Below are positions 36,004-45,169 of a stretch of 64,000 bases of DNA, in pieces. This stretch comes from CAZOWL01 sp964583605 (GTDB lineage: Bacteria > Pseudomonadota > Gammaproteobacteria > Chromatiales > Chromatiaceae). The DNA is taken from assembly GCA_964583605.1 (NCBI GenBank), contig CAZOWL010000005.1, positions 1 to 64,000 on the forward strand, read 5' to 3'. The position numbers and the translations under genes are program-made. Below the pieces are notes generated by a model. It made no database searches, was not told where the DNA came from, and was given only the letters and a program-made list of their open reading frames with translations. Positions within the stretch are counted from its first letter, which is position 1. Every line of letters starts with the position of its first letter.

Positions 36004-36561
36004 TCAACGTCGCCGCCAGCGCGTCTCTGCGGCCTTGCGGCTCCAGATGTAGACGTACTGGATGCCGCTGGTCAGGATCGAAAACAAGCACGCATAGGTG
36101 AGCAGCGCAATCAGACCGGCCGGCAGCGCCAAGGGTCCAGCATCGGCAATGACCAGGATCACCAAGAGGATCTGCAGCACCGTGTTGATCTTGCTGCTGG
36201 CCAACGGCCGGGTTTCGAGGTCCTCGACGAGATAGTGGTAGGTCAGCGCTCCGCCGACGATGACCAGATCGCGCATGACCGCCGCGAGCACAAGCCAGAC
36301 CGGGATCAGCCCGAGCGTGCCGAGCACCAACAAAGAGGCCAGTAGCAAGGCCTTATCCGCCAGCGGGTCGAGGACCCCGCCGAGGCGGCTCTGCCAGCCG
36401 TAGTGCTTGGCCAAGAACCCGTCCAGCCCATCCGAGACGCCGGCCAGGGCGAAGAGGACCAAGGCCCAGCCGAACTCCCGCTCGTACAGCAAGTAGACGA
36501 GCGGGACGACGGCCAGCAGTCTGATGACGGTGATGAGATTAGGGATGTCTTGCCGCCGCAC
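36004..36561 (-). CDS. pgsA: CDP-diacylglycerol-glycerol-3-phosphate 3-phosphatidyltransferase
   Basis: Inner-membrane enzyme that makes phosphatidylglycerol phosphate. It has 185 residues (E. coli 182). The CDP-alcohol phosphotransferase motif is DGLDGFLAKHYG followed by GGVLDPLADK; Lys stands where many have Arg (AK instead of AR). Several hydrophobic helices flank it. I place the start at GTG 36561 after GGAAGGG, giving VRRQDIPNLIT; the longer frame to 36783 only reads through repeat copy F. It converges on hda. Confidence 0.92.
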   Translation of the reverse strand: MRRQDIPNLITVIRLLAVVPLVYLLYEREFGWALVLFALAGVSDGLDGFLAKHYGWQSRLGGVLDPLADKALLLASLLVLGTLGLIPVWLVLAAVMRDLVIVGGALTYHYLVEDLETRPLASSKINTVLQILLVILVIADAGPLALPAGLIALLTYACLFSILTSGIQYVYIWSRKAAETRWRRR

Positions 36562-36630
36562 GACCCTTCCACGCTTTGGAGACGGGGTGTCCGTAGTCCC
36601 GTCCTGACATCTCGTCGTAATGTGCCACTC

Positions 36631-36755
36631 ACGATCATGGGGCGGGGCGAGCCACCCCGGGCAATGAAAGGCCGCCTCGCCCCTAATCGTTCCCTCATCC
36701 CAACCCTCTCCCAGAGGGCGAGAGAGCGAACGTGCTTCGCGAAATTCATTGTAAG
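36631..36755 (+). repeat. Copy F of the two-hairpin repeat
   Basis: A full copy in the divergent gap between pgsA and purM, ending 86 bp before the purM start. The first arm contains a short GGGGC duplication. The second hairpin and TTCGCGAA are intact. Confidence 0.88.
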
Positions 36756-36840
36756 ATAACGCCATTGACCCTCGTCCGACCACTGTTAGAATGCCGCATC
36801 GCTAGCAGCCATGGAGCCACCCTTGGCCGAGGACCCTCCT

Positions 36841-37893
36841 ATGCCCGGCAACCCATTGAGCTATCGCTCAGCGGGAGTCGACATCGATGCGGGAAACCGT
36901 CTTGTCGAGCAGATCAAGCCATTGGCGGCCTCCACCGCGCGTCCCGGCGTCCTCAGCGGGCTCGGCGGCTTCGGCGCCCTGTTCGAGCTCCCTACGGATC
37001 GATACCGCGCGCCGGTCCTCGTATCTGGCACCGATGGCGTCGGCACCAAGCTGAGATTGGCAATCGAGCTGGGCCGGCATGACACGGTCGGAATCGATCT
37101 GGTCGGCATGTGCGCGAACGATGTCCTGGTCGCCGGTGCCGAGCCGCTCTTCTTTCTCGACTACTATGCCGCGGGCCGGCTCGATGTAACGATAGCGACC
37201 GAGGTGGTCGCCGGGATCGCCGAAGGCTGTCGCCGCGCCGGCTGCGCGCTGACCGGCGGTGAGACCGCCGAGATGCCAGGGTTCTATTCCCCGGGCGACT
37301 ACGACCTGGCCGGGTTCTGCGTCGGCATCGTCGAGAAGGGCGCCCTGATCACGCCCGAGCGCGTCCGCCCCGGTGATGCGCTGATCGGCCTGGCCTCGTC
37401 CGGACCCCATGCCAACGGTTATGCGTTGATACGCCGGGTGCTCGAGACGCGGGGAGTCGACCTCGAGCAGCCCGTCGATGGGGTCGCGCTCGCGATACGG
37501 CTGATGTCACCGACACGGATCTATGTGCGCCCCGTGCTGCAGCTCCTCCGGGAGCTCGAGGTCCATGGACTCGCGCACATCACCGGCGGCGGCCTTACCG
37601 AGAATCTGCCGCGGATGCTGCCCATGGGCACGAAGGCCGTCGTCGATCTAGGGTCGTGGCAACGGCCGGCTGTGTTCCGCTGGCTCCAGGAGCAGGGCGC
37701 GATCGCCGAGGCGGAGATGCGGCGGACCTTCAACTGCGGCGTCGGAATGGTCGTCTGCGTGTCCGCTGCAGACGTGGACGCGGCGCTGGCCTCATTGGGC
37801 GCGAGCGGCGAGACGGCCTGGGTGCTCGGCCGCGTCGAGGCGGGAGGCGACCGCCCTGTCGTGGACTTCGTCGGGACCGAGGCCGCTGCGTGA
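36841..37893 (+). CDS. purM: Phosphoribosylformylglycinamidine cyclo-ligase
   Basis: Fifth step of purine synthesis: ATP-dependent ring closure to AIR. It has 350 residues (E. coli 345). It begins with the family-typical LSYRSAGVDIDAGN. SGTDGVGTKLRLA and ALTGGETAEMPGFY are the conserved ATP/substrate loops. I choose ATG 36841 with GAGGAC upstream over ATG 36811. The last bases overlap the purN start (GTGA), giving the common purMN pair. Confidence 0.96.
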   Translation: MPGNPLSYRSAGVDIDAGNRLVEQIKPLAASTARPGVLSGLGGFGALFELPTDRYRAPVLVSGTDGVGTKLRLAIELGRHDTVGIDLVGMCANDVLVAGAEPLFFLDYYAAGRLDVTIATEVVAGIAEGCRRAGCALTGGETAEMPGFYSPGDYDLAGFCVGIVEKGALITPERVRPGDALIGLASSGPHANGYALIRRVLETRGVDLEQPVDGVALAIRLMSPTRIYVRPVLQLLRELEVHGLAHITGGGLTENLPRMLPMGTKAVVDLGSWQRPAVFRWLQEQGAIAEAEMRRTFNCGVGMVVCVSAADVDAALASLGASGETAWVLGRVEAGGDRPVVDFVGTEAAA

Positions 37894-38561
37894 CGAGCGC
37901 CGCGCTGATCCGAGTCGTCGTGCTGATTTCGGGTCGCGGGAGCAACCTGAAAGCCCTGATCGACCACCAGCAGGCGGGGCTGCCGATCCAGATGGCGGCC
38001 GTGATCAGCAACGAGCCACAGGCCCAAGGCCTAGCGCACGCAAGAGAGGCCGGCATCGCCACGCGCGTGCTATCCCATCGTGGCTTCGCGACCCGAGCCG
38101 ATTTTGACCGCGCGCTGGCCAAACTGATCGATGAGTTCGATCCGCATCTGGTGCTCCTGGCCGGCTTCATGCGGATCCTCTCGCCCGGATTCGTCGCACG
38201 TTATCGCGGAAGACTGCTCAATATCCACCCTTCCCTCCTGCCGGAGCTCCGCGGGCTGCATACCCATGAAAACGCGCTGGAGTCCGGCGCGCGACTGCAC
38301 GGCGCCAGTGTTCACTTCGTGACCGACGAGCTCGACGGCGGCCCGGTCGTCCTGCAGGCTCGGGTTCCAATTCGGCCAGGCGACCAACCCGATACGCTGG
38401 CCCGCCGGGTGCTCGCCAAGGAGCACGTCATCTATCCGATGGCCGTGCGCTGGTTCGCCGAGGGGCGTCTCGTGCTCGGCGACGACGATCGACCGCGCCT
38501 CGACGGCGAGCTGTTGGAGCAACCGCGCCTGCTCGACGAGGAGCTGGAGCGCTCGGCATGA
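37890..38561 (+). CDS. purN: Phosphoribosylglycinamide formyltransferase
   Basis: Transfers formyl from 10-formyl-THF to GAR in purine synthesis. It has 223 residues (E. coli 212). LISGRGSNLKALID is the phosphate loop, and NIHPSLLPELRGLHTH carries the catalytic Asn/His. HFVTDELDGGPVV supplies the catalytic Asp. The start is GTG 37890, overlapping the purM stop by four bases. The C-terminus is extended by a short charged tail. Confidence 0.95.
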   Translation: MTSAALIRVVVLISGRGSNLKALIDHQQAGLPIQMAAVISNEPQAQGLAHAREAGIATRVLSHRGFATRADFDRALAKLIDEFDPHLVLLAGFMRILSPGFVARYRGRLLNIHPSLLPELRGLHTHENALESGARLHGASVHFVTDELDGGPVVLQARVPIRPGDQPDTLARRVLAKEHVIYPMAVRWFAEGRLVLGDDDRPRLDGELLEQPRLLDEELERSA

Positions 38562-38604
38562 TGGGCCGCGCGGGCGCCCGCGATCGCCGAGCGACGGCGA
38601 CCTG

Positions 38605-39504
38605 ATGCCCAACTCGCCAGGCATCGGTGCCGGCACGCCTGCCCGCCAAACGCTGACCCTCGAGCACGCCGGCGGCCCGCTAGTGCTCGATCTCTGGGAG
38701 CCGGAACAGCCGTCGGGGTCGCCACCGATACTCCTCGTGCACGGCTGGGGGGCCTCGAGCAGCTATTGGCGGCTCACGGCCGAGGCCCTAGCGCAGACCT
38801 CGCGCGTCATTGTGCCCGATCTGCCCGGCACCGGGCGCTCGCAGCCAGTCGCCAGTCCGCAGGGGATGTTCGATCAGGCCGCCTCGTTGCGACGGATCCT
38901 CGATGAGCTGGCCCTCGAGCAGGTCCATGTCGTCGGCCACTCGATGGGCGGGGCGATGGGCATCCTGCTATCTGATTGGGAGCCTGAGCGCATCGCCCGT
39001 CTCGTCCTCACCTCGCTGTGCCTCTTCACCTCGAATACCGAGCGGCAGTTCTTCCGGACCCTGACCCAGACCTTCCGGATCACGATGGCGCTGCGCAAGA
39101 CCCCCCTCGCCGAAATCCCCCTCTTCGCCAAGGCGATGACGTCGCGCTACTTCTATCGGATGCCGGCCCGAACCGATCTGGTGCGACAGCTCTACCGGGA
39201 TTTCTTGGAGCTGGACGCCGCATCCGCCATCTCATGTGCTGCCGGGGCCGTCGATCCGGAGATCGATCTCGCAGCCTCTCGGCTCGTTGCGCCGACCCTC
39301 CTGATCGTCTGCCGCCAAGACCGCCTGATGCCCATTCACAACGTCAACTTCACGGCTAGATTGATCCCCCGCTGCGACGTCCATTGGCTCGAGGGATCCG
39401 GGCACCTGCCGATGCTGGAGCGCCCGGACGAGTACGTCGGTCTGTTGCGAGGTTTTCTAGAGCGAGAGGGCGATTCGGTCCGCGCAGCGGACCCTACGAA
39501 CTAA
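38605..39504 (+). CDS. Alpha/beta hydrolase
   Basis: 299-residue alpha/beta-hydrolase-fold protein. HGWGASSSYW forms the oxyanion loop, GHSMGGAMG is the nucleophile elbow (Ser), CRQDRLMP supplies the Asp strand and GSGHLPMLERP the catalytic His. There is no signal peptide. The substrate cannot be read from sequence. It follows purN by 43 bp. The last residues (VRAADPTN) are encoded by a GGTCCGC palindrome, and the stop is completed at the edge of repeat copy G, so repeat insertion seems to have fixed its C-terminus. Confidence 0.87.
   Translation: MPNSPGIGAGTPARQTLTLEHAGGPLVLDLWEPEQPSGSPPILLVHGWGASSSYWRLTAEALAQTSRVIVPDLPGTGRSQPVASPQGMFDQAASLRRILDELALEQVHVVGHSMGGAMGILLSDWEPERIARLVLTSLCLFTSNTERQFFRTLTQTFRITMALRKTPLAEIPLFAKAMTSRYFYRMPARTDLVRQLYRDFLELDAASAISCAAGAVDPEIDLAASRLVAPTLLIVCRQDRLMPIHNVNFTARLIPRCDVHWLEGSGHLPMLERPDEYVGLLRGFLEREGDSVRAADPTN
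39477..39493 (+). repeat. 17-bp GGTCCGC palindrome, copy 1
   Basis: GGTCCGCGCAGCGGACC, followed by the shared tail CTAC. It lies inside the 3' end of the alpha/beta-hydrolase gene, directly before repeat copy G. Confidence 0.85.
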
Positions 39505-39627
39505 CGATCATGGGGCGAGCCGAGCCATACCGGATGATGAAAGGTCGCCTCGCCCCTGATCGTTCCCTCTCCCCAACCCTCTCCCAGAGGGCGAGCCAGC
39601 GAACGTGCTGCCCGGATTTCATCGCAA
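39504..39627 (+). repeat. Copy G of the two-hairpin repeat
   Basis: A full copy starting at the last base of the hydrolase stop codon. The hairpin arms are conserved; the right end is degenerate (CATCGCAATGG for CATGGTAACG). Confidence 0.85.
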
Positions 39628-39669
39628 TGGACAGCCGGGGACGGCGGCTCGAAAGTGCCGCGTTGAGCC

Positions 39670-40023
39670 CTATCGAGACCTCGCGACATGCCGTTCGCAG
39701 GCATCGAGCAGACGCTGGTCATGGATCTGCAGGACCACGGGCGGATTGATCAGCCGCACACCGAGCAGAGGACAGCCTACGACGGCATCCCAAGGCACAT
39801 GCACTGGTTTGGCGGGCCCGCTAAACCATCCCAGGCCTCGCGCCTTCACCCAGAAGCCCGCCTCGTCAAATCCCGCCACCGCCCGCTTGAAGCGCTTCTG
39901 ACCGGTCCGGTGGTCGGCAAACTCCCAGCGTCGCCCCGAGCCGCGCAAGGTCCGCGCAGCGGACCCTACGGGCTCGTCTGGGGGAGACAACCCCATTGGC
40001 CCATCTTGCCAGCACGACGACAT
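39670..40023 (-). CDS. Hypothetical protein, possibly remnant
   Basis: 117-residue open frame. Residues about 35-117 look protein-like, with alternating hydrophobic strands (GFWVKARGLGWF, VHVPWDAVVGCPLLGVRL) and a final helix DQRLLDACERHVA, reminiscent of a small PH-like barrel. The first 30 residues are read through a GGTCCGC palindrome (39949-39965) and are unlikely to be original. No family is recognised. An overlapping plus-strand frame is less protein-like. It may be a truncated gene. Confidence 0.35.
   Translation of the reverse strand: MSSCWQDGPMGLSPPDEPVGSAARTLRGSGRRWEFADHRTGQKRFKRAVAGFDEAGFWVKARGLGWFSGPAKPVHVPWDAVVGCPLLGVRLINPPVVLQIHDQRLLDACERHVARSR
39949..39965 (+). repeat. 17-bp GGTCCGC palindrome, copy 2
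   Basis: GGTCCGCGCAGCGGACC with the CTAC tail, identical to copy 1, 455 bp further on. Confidence 0.85.
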
Positions 40024-40037
40024 TGCGGCACCGGGGC

Positions 40038-41147
40038 TCAGCCTGGCTGCGTCGAGAATCCAGCGCGGGGGCCGATATCAAATCGGTCACGGCTGAAGAG
40101 GGGCGGTCCCTGCATGTAGACGGTGATCAGCTTGCCGAGGGATTCCAGGGCATCGAGATGGATGCGCTCGTAGCCGTGGGAGGCGTCGACGCCGAAGGTG
40201 ACGAGGGCCGTGCGCACGTCATTGCCAGCCTCGAGCGCCGCGGCGCTGTCGGAGCGGTAGTAGCGAAATACGTCGCGCTGGTGGCGAATGCCGAACTCCT
40301 GGCACAGCTGGATGATGCGATGTGTCAGGTGGTAATCGAAGGGGCCACTCATGTCCGCCATGCAGATGGTCACGCCGAACTCGCTCGAATTCTGGCCCGG
40401 GGCCGTCGTCCCGTTGTCGATGGTCAGCATCTCGGCGACATCCTGGTGCAGCGCCGCCGAGGCCCCGGAGCCGACCTCCTCGGAGATCGTGAAGAGCGGA
40501 TGGCAATCGACTGGGAGCTCGATGCCGGTGCGCACGATGGCCTCGACAGCCGTGAGCAAGACCGCCGCCCCGGCCTTATCGTCCAGGTGGCGGGCATTGA
40601 TGAACCCGGTCGAGGTGATCTCCGGGCTCGTGTCGATCGCGATGAAATCGCCGACGTGAACGCCTAGGCGCAAGAGGTCTGTCAGATTGTGCACGACCTC
40701 GTCGATGCGGAGCTCGACGAACTCCCAGCCCGCGGGTTGGCTGTCGACCTCGGGACCGAAGGTATGGCCCGAGGCCTTCAGCGGCAGAATGGTGCCGCGA
40801 TGCTGTCCGAGATCGGTATAGAGGGTGCCGCGCGCGCCTTCGGCGAATCGGGCGTTCCAGTGACCGATCGGCACCAGCTCGAGACGACCGTTGTCCTTAA
40901 GCCCCTTGACCATCGCCCCGAGGGTGTCGATGTGGGCGACGATCGCCCGGTCTGGCTGCGAGACGTCACCTTTCAGCGTCGCCCGGATGGCCCCGCGACG
41001 GGTGAGCTCGAACGGGACCTCGAGGCGCTCGAGCTCCTCGCAGACGACGTGCACCACTCGATCCGTGTAACCAGAGGGGCTCGGCGTATAGAGCAGCTTG
41101 AGCAGGACATCGACCAGGTACTCGGTATCCAGCGCGAGTGGTTTCAA
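40038..41147 (-). CDS. NAGGN-system M42 family peptidase
   Basis: 369-residue M42-type metallopeptidase of the group always found with N-acetylglutaminylglutamine amide genes. Metal-site segments are visible: AHIDTLG, NARHLDDKAGAAVLL, TISEEVGSGAS and DASHGYERIH. The start is TTG 41147 overlapping the upstream stop (TTGA), with GGGAGG seven bases before. Its exact job in the pathway is not established; turnover of NAGGN or a precursor is a reasonable guess. Confidence 0.9.
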   Translation of the reverse strand: MKPLALDTEYLVDVLLKLLYTPSPSGYTDRVVHVVCEELERLEVPFELTRRGAIRATLKGDVSQPDRAIVAHIDTLGAMVKGLKDNGRLELVPIGHWNARFAEGARGTLYTDLGQHRGTILPLKASGHTFGPEVDSQPAGWEFVELRIDEVVHNLTDLLRLGVHVGDFIAIDTSPEITSTGFINARHLDDKAGAAVLLTAVEAIVRTGIELPVDCHPLFTISEEVGSGASAALHQDVAEMLTIDNGTTAPGQNSSEFGVTICMADMSGPFDYHLTHRIIQLCQEFGIRHQRDVFRYYRSDSAAALEAGNDVRTALVTFGVDASHGYERIHLDALESLGKLITVYMQGPPLFSRDRFDIGPRAGFSTQPG

Positions 41148-42892
41148 CAGGCGGCCTCCCGGATCGCGGTCTGCGGGAAAAGCAGATCGATGAAGCGCTC
41201 GGCGGTGGGCTGGGGCTCGTGATTCGCCAGTCCCGGCCGCTCGTTCGCCTCGATGATGGCATAGTCTGGGCCGGATACCGACGGCACAATGAAATCGAGT
41301 CCGGTGACCGGGATCGCCAGCGCGCGGGCCGCGGCCACGGCGTCCTCGGCGAGCCGCGGATGGAGCTCGGCGGTAACGTCGTGAATCGTGCCGCCGGTGT
41401 GCAGGTTCGCCGTCTTGCGCACTGTCAGGGAGCTTCCCGCCGGCAGGATGTCATCGAGGGCGTACCCCGCCTGGCTGCAGCAGCGCGTCGTCTCGGCATC
41501 GAGCGGGATGCTGCTCTCGCCGCCGGTCGCCGCACGTCGCCGGCGGCTCTGCGCCTGGATCAGCTCGCGGATGCTGTGCTGGCCGGTGCCTGTCACCTGC
41601 GGCGGACGGCGCACCGCCGCCGCGACGACCTGGTAGTCGATGACGATGATGCGCAAATCCTCACCGGTGATCAGCTCTTCCAGCAATACCTTGTCGCAGA
41701 CCTTGCGCGCGAGCTGGATGGCCTCGTGCAGCGTCTCCGGGTCGGTGATGTCGACGCTGATGCCAGCGCCCTGCTCACCGCGCGCCGGCTTGACGACGAT
41801 CCGCGAATACCGCGACAGGAAGGCCTCCGCCTGATCCAGCGCCTCGACGACGGCCTGCTCGGGCACACGCAGCCCGGCGCGCTTGAGCAGTCGATGCGTG
41901 ACCATCTTGTCATCGCAGCGACTCATGGCCACGGCCGTGGTCAGCTCGCTCAGGGACTCGCGACAGACGATCCGCCGCCCCCCCAGCACCAGCGCGAAAT
42001 AGCCGGCCTCGGCATCGATGACCTCGACACCGATCCCCCGTCGGCGCGCCTCGTTGACGATGATCATCGCATACGGATTGAGCGTTGCATGCGGCTGCGG
42101 CCCCATGAAGAGAGGCTCGTTGTAGGCGTTCTTGTTCTTCAGCGCGAACGCCGGGATCCGCTCGAAGCCCAGCTTGCGGTAGAGGCGGATGGCCTGGACG
42201 TTATCGTGCATCACCGAGAGGTCGAGAAACGCCCGGCCGCGTGCCTGGTAGTACTCGATGACTTGGCGCACCAGGGTCTCGCCGATGCCCGGATGCGGTG
42301 CCTGCGGATCGACGGCCAGCGCCCAGAGGCTCGCACCGTTCTCTGGGTCGCCAAAGGCGAGCAGATGATCGACGCCTGTGACCACGCCGAGGATCCCGCC
42401 GTCCTGCTCGTCCTCGGCCACCCAATAGGTCAGGACCTTCGACGCACGATTCGCCCAGATGAAATCGACGCCTGGCGGCACCATGCGGCGGCGGATGTAG
42501 AGGCGCTCGATGGCCTCGCCGTCATCGCGGCTGTTGAGCAGGCGGACGCGGAAGCCTTTCGGACGCCGCAAGGAGTATTGATAGCGCTCGAACCAGAGCC
42601 GAAAGGTGTGTGACGGATCGAGGAACAGGTCCTGCGGGGCATGCGACAGCACGACATGCGGATCGCTCAAGTACAGGGCGACATCGCGCTTGCCGGGGCG
42701 CTCCTCTTGAAGCTGGGACGCGAGCTGCTCGAGATCGGTGAAGGTCTGGCCAAACAAGAGCCGACCCCAGCCGCAGTCGGTGACCGCATTCTTACCACAG
42801 TGCTGATCCTTTCGCGGCTGCCGATCCCAGTTCTTGACCGACGGGGCACGGCTGCGCGCCAGCCGGTGCTGGATGCGCTCTTTCGAGGTCAT
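41144..42892 (-). CDS. ngg: N-acetylglutaminylglutamine synthetase (GNAT + ATP-grasp)
   Basis: 582-residue two-domain enzyme. The N-terminal half contains a GNAT acetyltransferase (about 115-285; GIGETLVRQVIEYYQARG binds acetyl-CoA). The C-terminal half is a RimK/cyanophycin-synthetase-like ATP-grasp (RIVVKPARGEQGAGISVD, then FIVPSVSGPDYAIIEANERPG). Together these acetylate glutamine and ligate a second one. I prefer ATG 42892 with GGAG eight bases upstream to GTG 42901. It is the middle gene of the NAGGN operon, coupled to the peptidase gene. Confidence 0.92.
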   Translation of the reverse strand: MTSKERIQHRLARSRAPSVKNWDRQPRKDQHCGKNAVTDCGWGRLLFGQTFTDLEQLASQLQEERPGKRDVALYLSDPHVVLSHAPQDLFLDPSHTFRLWFERYQYSLRRPKGFRVRLLNSRDDGEAIERLYIRRRMVPPGVDFIWANRASKVLTYWVAEDEQDGGILGVVTGVDHLLAFGDPENGASLWALAVDPQAPHPGIGETLVRQVIEYYQARGRAFLDLSVMHDNVQAIRLYRKLGFERIPAFALKNKNAYNEPLFMGPQPHATLNPYAMIIVNEARRRGIGVEVIDAEAGYFALVLGGRRIVCRESLSELTTAVAMSRCDDKMVTHRLLKRAGLRVPEQAVVEALDQAEAFLSRYSRIVVKPARGEQGAGISVDITDPETLHEAIQLARKVCDKVLLEELITGEDLRIIVIDYQVVAAAVRRPPQVTGTGQHSIRELIQAQSRRRRAATGGESSIPLDAETTRCCSQAGYALDDILPAGSSLTVRKTANLHTGGTIHDVTAELHPRLAEDAVAAARALAIPVTGLDFIVPSVSGPDYAIIEANERPGLANHEPQPTAERFIDLLFPQTAIREAAC

Positions 42893-42910
42893 GACCTGCA
42901 CTCCATTACT

Positions 42911-42966
42911 ACGAAATTCGCGAAGCTCATTCGCTCGCTGGCCCTCCGGGAGAGGGTTGGGGTGAG
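42911..42966 (-). repeat. Copy H, truncated two-hairpin repeat (reverse)
   Basis: Only the right half is present: the TTCGCGAA block and the second hairpin (CCCTCCGGGAGAGGG), in reverse orientation. The first hairpin is missing. It lies inside the NAGGN operon between asnO and ngg. Confidence 0.75.
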
Positions 42967-43036
42967 CGGTAACGGCCTTGGCGATCAGCGCCTGTCATGT
43001 CGCGGGGTGGCGCTGCTCGCCAAGGCCGGTGGCCGC

Positions 43037-44812
43037 TCAGAGGCCCTGTTGCTGCAACCACAGCTCCAATAGCGCCACCTGCCAGAGCTTCGAGCCGCGC
43101 AGCGGCGTGATGTGCTCCTCCGGGGCCGCGAGCAGTTCGTCCACGTAGGCGGGCATGAAGACACCCCGCCCTCTCGCGCGCGGCGAGTGGAGCAGATCGC
43201 GCACGAAGGCAAGGACCTCCCCGCGCAGGTATTTCAGGGCCGGCACTGGGAAGTAGCCCTTGGGCCGGTCGATGACGCCAGCCGGGATGACCCGCCGGGC
43301 CGCCGCCTTGAGCACCCCTTTACCCTCGTCGCGGAGCTTGAAGCCATCCGGGATCCGTGCCGCCAGCTCGACCAGCTCATGATCGAGAAAAGGGACGCGG
43401 GCCTCGAGCCCCCAGGCCATCGTCATGTTGTCGACGCGCTTGACCGGATCGTCGACCAACATCACGAGCTGATCGAGGCGCAACGCCTTGTCGACCGGCG
43501 CGCTCGCCCCGGGACGCGCAAAGTGGGCGGCAATCAGTGCCCGGCTGTAGTCCTCACCGTGGAACCGCCGGTCCACCGCGTGGCAGTACTCGTCATGACG
43601 CCGATCACAAAAGGCCGCCGCATAGGCCGCGACCGGATCAGGGCTGTCGACGAGTGGCGGATACCAGTGGTAGCCGGCAAAGACCTCATCGGCCCCCTGC
43701 CCGCTCTGCACCACCTTGACGTGCCGGCTCACCTCCTGCGAGAGGAGATAGAAGCCGATTGCGTCGTGGCTCACCATCGGCTCGGCCATTGCGCGCACGC
43801 AGTGGGGCAGCTCCGGGAGCAAACGGCTCGCCGAGTCGACACGGATCTTGTGATGCTCCGTGCCATAGTGCCGCGCGATCAGATCCGAGTACTGGAACTC
43901 ATCTCCCGCCTCGGAGCCGACAGTCTCGAAGCCCACCGAGAAGGTGTTGAGGCCGCGCTGTCCACGCTCGGCCAGGAGCCCGACGATGAGGCTCGAATCG
44001 AGTCCACCCGAGAGCAGGACGCCGACATCGACGTCGGCCACCAGCCGGCGATCGACGGCGCGTCTGAGGGCCTCGAGCACACGGTCCTGCCAGTCCTCGA
44101 AACCGAGTGCCCGCTCCTCAGGGCGCGCCTGGAAGCGCGGCTCCCAATAGATACGCTCCGACTGACGGCCCTCCGCGCTGATGACGCGGATCGTCGCTGG
44201 CGGCAGCTTGCGCACCCCGCGCAGGATCGTATACGGCGCCGGCACCACGGCGTGGAAATGCATGTAATGATGCAAGGCCACCGGGTCGAGCTCGGTATCG
44301 ATGCCGCCCCCGGCGAGCAACGCCGGCAGCGTCGAGGCAAACCGCAGTCCCCCAGGACGATCGGCATAATAGAGCGGCTTGATCCCGAGCCGATCACGGA
44401 CCAGGGTGAGTCGGCCGCTGTCGCGCTCGGCGACCGCGAAGGCGAACATCCCGTGGAACCTGTGGACGCAGTCTTCACCCCAGGCGTGAAAGGCCTTGAG
44501 GACGACCTCCGTATCACCGTGGGAGAAGAAGCGATAGCCCAGGCCTTTGAGCTCGTCGCGCAGGGCGTGGTAATTATAGATGCAACCATTGAAGGCGATG
44601 GCCAGCCCCAGCTCACTGTCCACCATCGGCTGGCTGGCGTGCGCGCTAAGATCGATGATGCTAAGCCGTCGATGGGCGAGCGCGAGGCGCCCCTGCAGAT
44701 GCACACCGCGACCATCTGGGCCGCGCGGTCCCATGGCCTCGTTCATCCTCTCCAGGCTGCTCAGGTCGATCGGTTGGTCGTCGAAGCGGATCTCGCCGCA
44801 AAAACCGCACAT
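43037..44812 (-). CDS. asnO: N-acetylglutaminylglutamine amidotransferase
   Basis: 591-residue class II glutamine amidotransferase of the asparagine-synthetase type. It amidates the dipeptide to NAGGN. Translation starts at ATG 44812 (AGGAG nine bases before), placing the nucleophile at Cys2 after Met removal (MCGFCGEIRF). The synthetase half has the PP-loop LLSGGLDSSLIVG and YLKYFP-like (KGYFPVPALKYL) segments. It is first in the operon asnO-ngg-peptidase; a 144-bp gap with repeat copy H separates it from ngg. Confidence 0.92.
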   Translation of the reverse strand: MCGFCGEIRFDDQPIDLSSLERMNEAMGPRGPDGRGVHLQGRLALAHRRLSIIDLSAHASQPMVDSELGLAIAFNGCIYNYHALRDELKGLGYRFFSHGDTEVVLKAFHAWGEDCVHRFHGMFAFAVAERDSGRLTLVRDRLGIKPLYYADRPGGLRFASTLPALLAGGGIDTELDPVALHHYMHFHAVVPAPYTILRGVRKLPPATIRVISAEGRQSERIYWEPRFQARPEERALGFEDWQDRVLEALRRAVDRRLVADVDVGVLLSGGLDSSLIVGLLAERGQRGLNTFSVGFETVGSEAGDEFQYSDLIARHYGTEHHKIRVDSASRLLPELPHCVRAMAEPMVSHDAIGFYLLSQEVSRHVKVVQSGQGADEVFAGYHWYPPLVDSPDPVAAYAAAFCDRRHDEYCHAVDRRFHGEDYSRALIAAHFARPGASAPVDKALRLDQLVMLVDDPVKRVDNMTMAWGLEARVPFLDHELVELAARIPDGFKLRDEGKGVLKAAARRVIPAGVIDRPKGYFPVPALKYLRGEVLAFVRDLLHSPRARGRGVFMPAYVDELLAAPEEHITPLRGSKLWQVALLELWLQQQGL

Positions 44813-44823
44813 CAATGGATCTC

Positions 44824-44948
44824 CTTACCATGAAAATCGCGTAGCACCTTCGCTCCCTCGCCCTCTGGGAGAGGGTTGGGGTGAGGGAACGATCAGGGAC
44901 GAGGCGGCATTTCATCATCTGGGGTGGCTCGCCTCGTCCCATGATCGT
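44824..44948 (-). repeat. Copy I of the two-hairpin repeat (reverse)
   Basis: A full copy in reverse orientation, starting TTACCATGAAAATCGCG and ending CCATGATCGT. It begins 12 bp upstream of the asnO start codon, so it must be transcribed in, or overlap, the asnO leader. Confidence 0.9.
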
Positions 44949-45169
44949 TAGGTAGGCGGGAACGGCGCTGGGACGCGCACGATCGGTGGCCCGCGGTAAG
45001 ATCCGCGCAGGTCGCCACCAACGTTGGAACCGTTCGAGCCTCTTGATGCAGAGCGCGGGCAAGGTGGGCCTGCCAGGCACCCGGGCCGCGGTCCGATCGC
45101 CCCGAGGAACATGGCCCGATTGGTGGCTCCGGCAGGCGAGACCAGGCGCGGCAGGACATAGAACTGCTC

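Noticed and set aside
36562..36783. N-terminal extension of PgsA
   Set aside because: It reads through repeat copy F; the GTG at 36561 has a ribosome site and gives the family length.
41138..44833. Long plus-strand frames opposite ngg and asnO
   Set aside because: Both overlap conserved NAGGN enzymes end to end and have shadow-frame composition.
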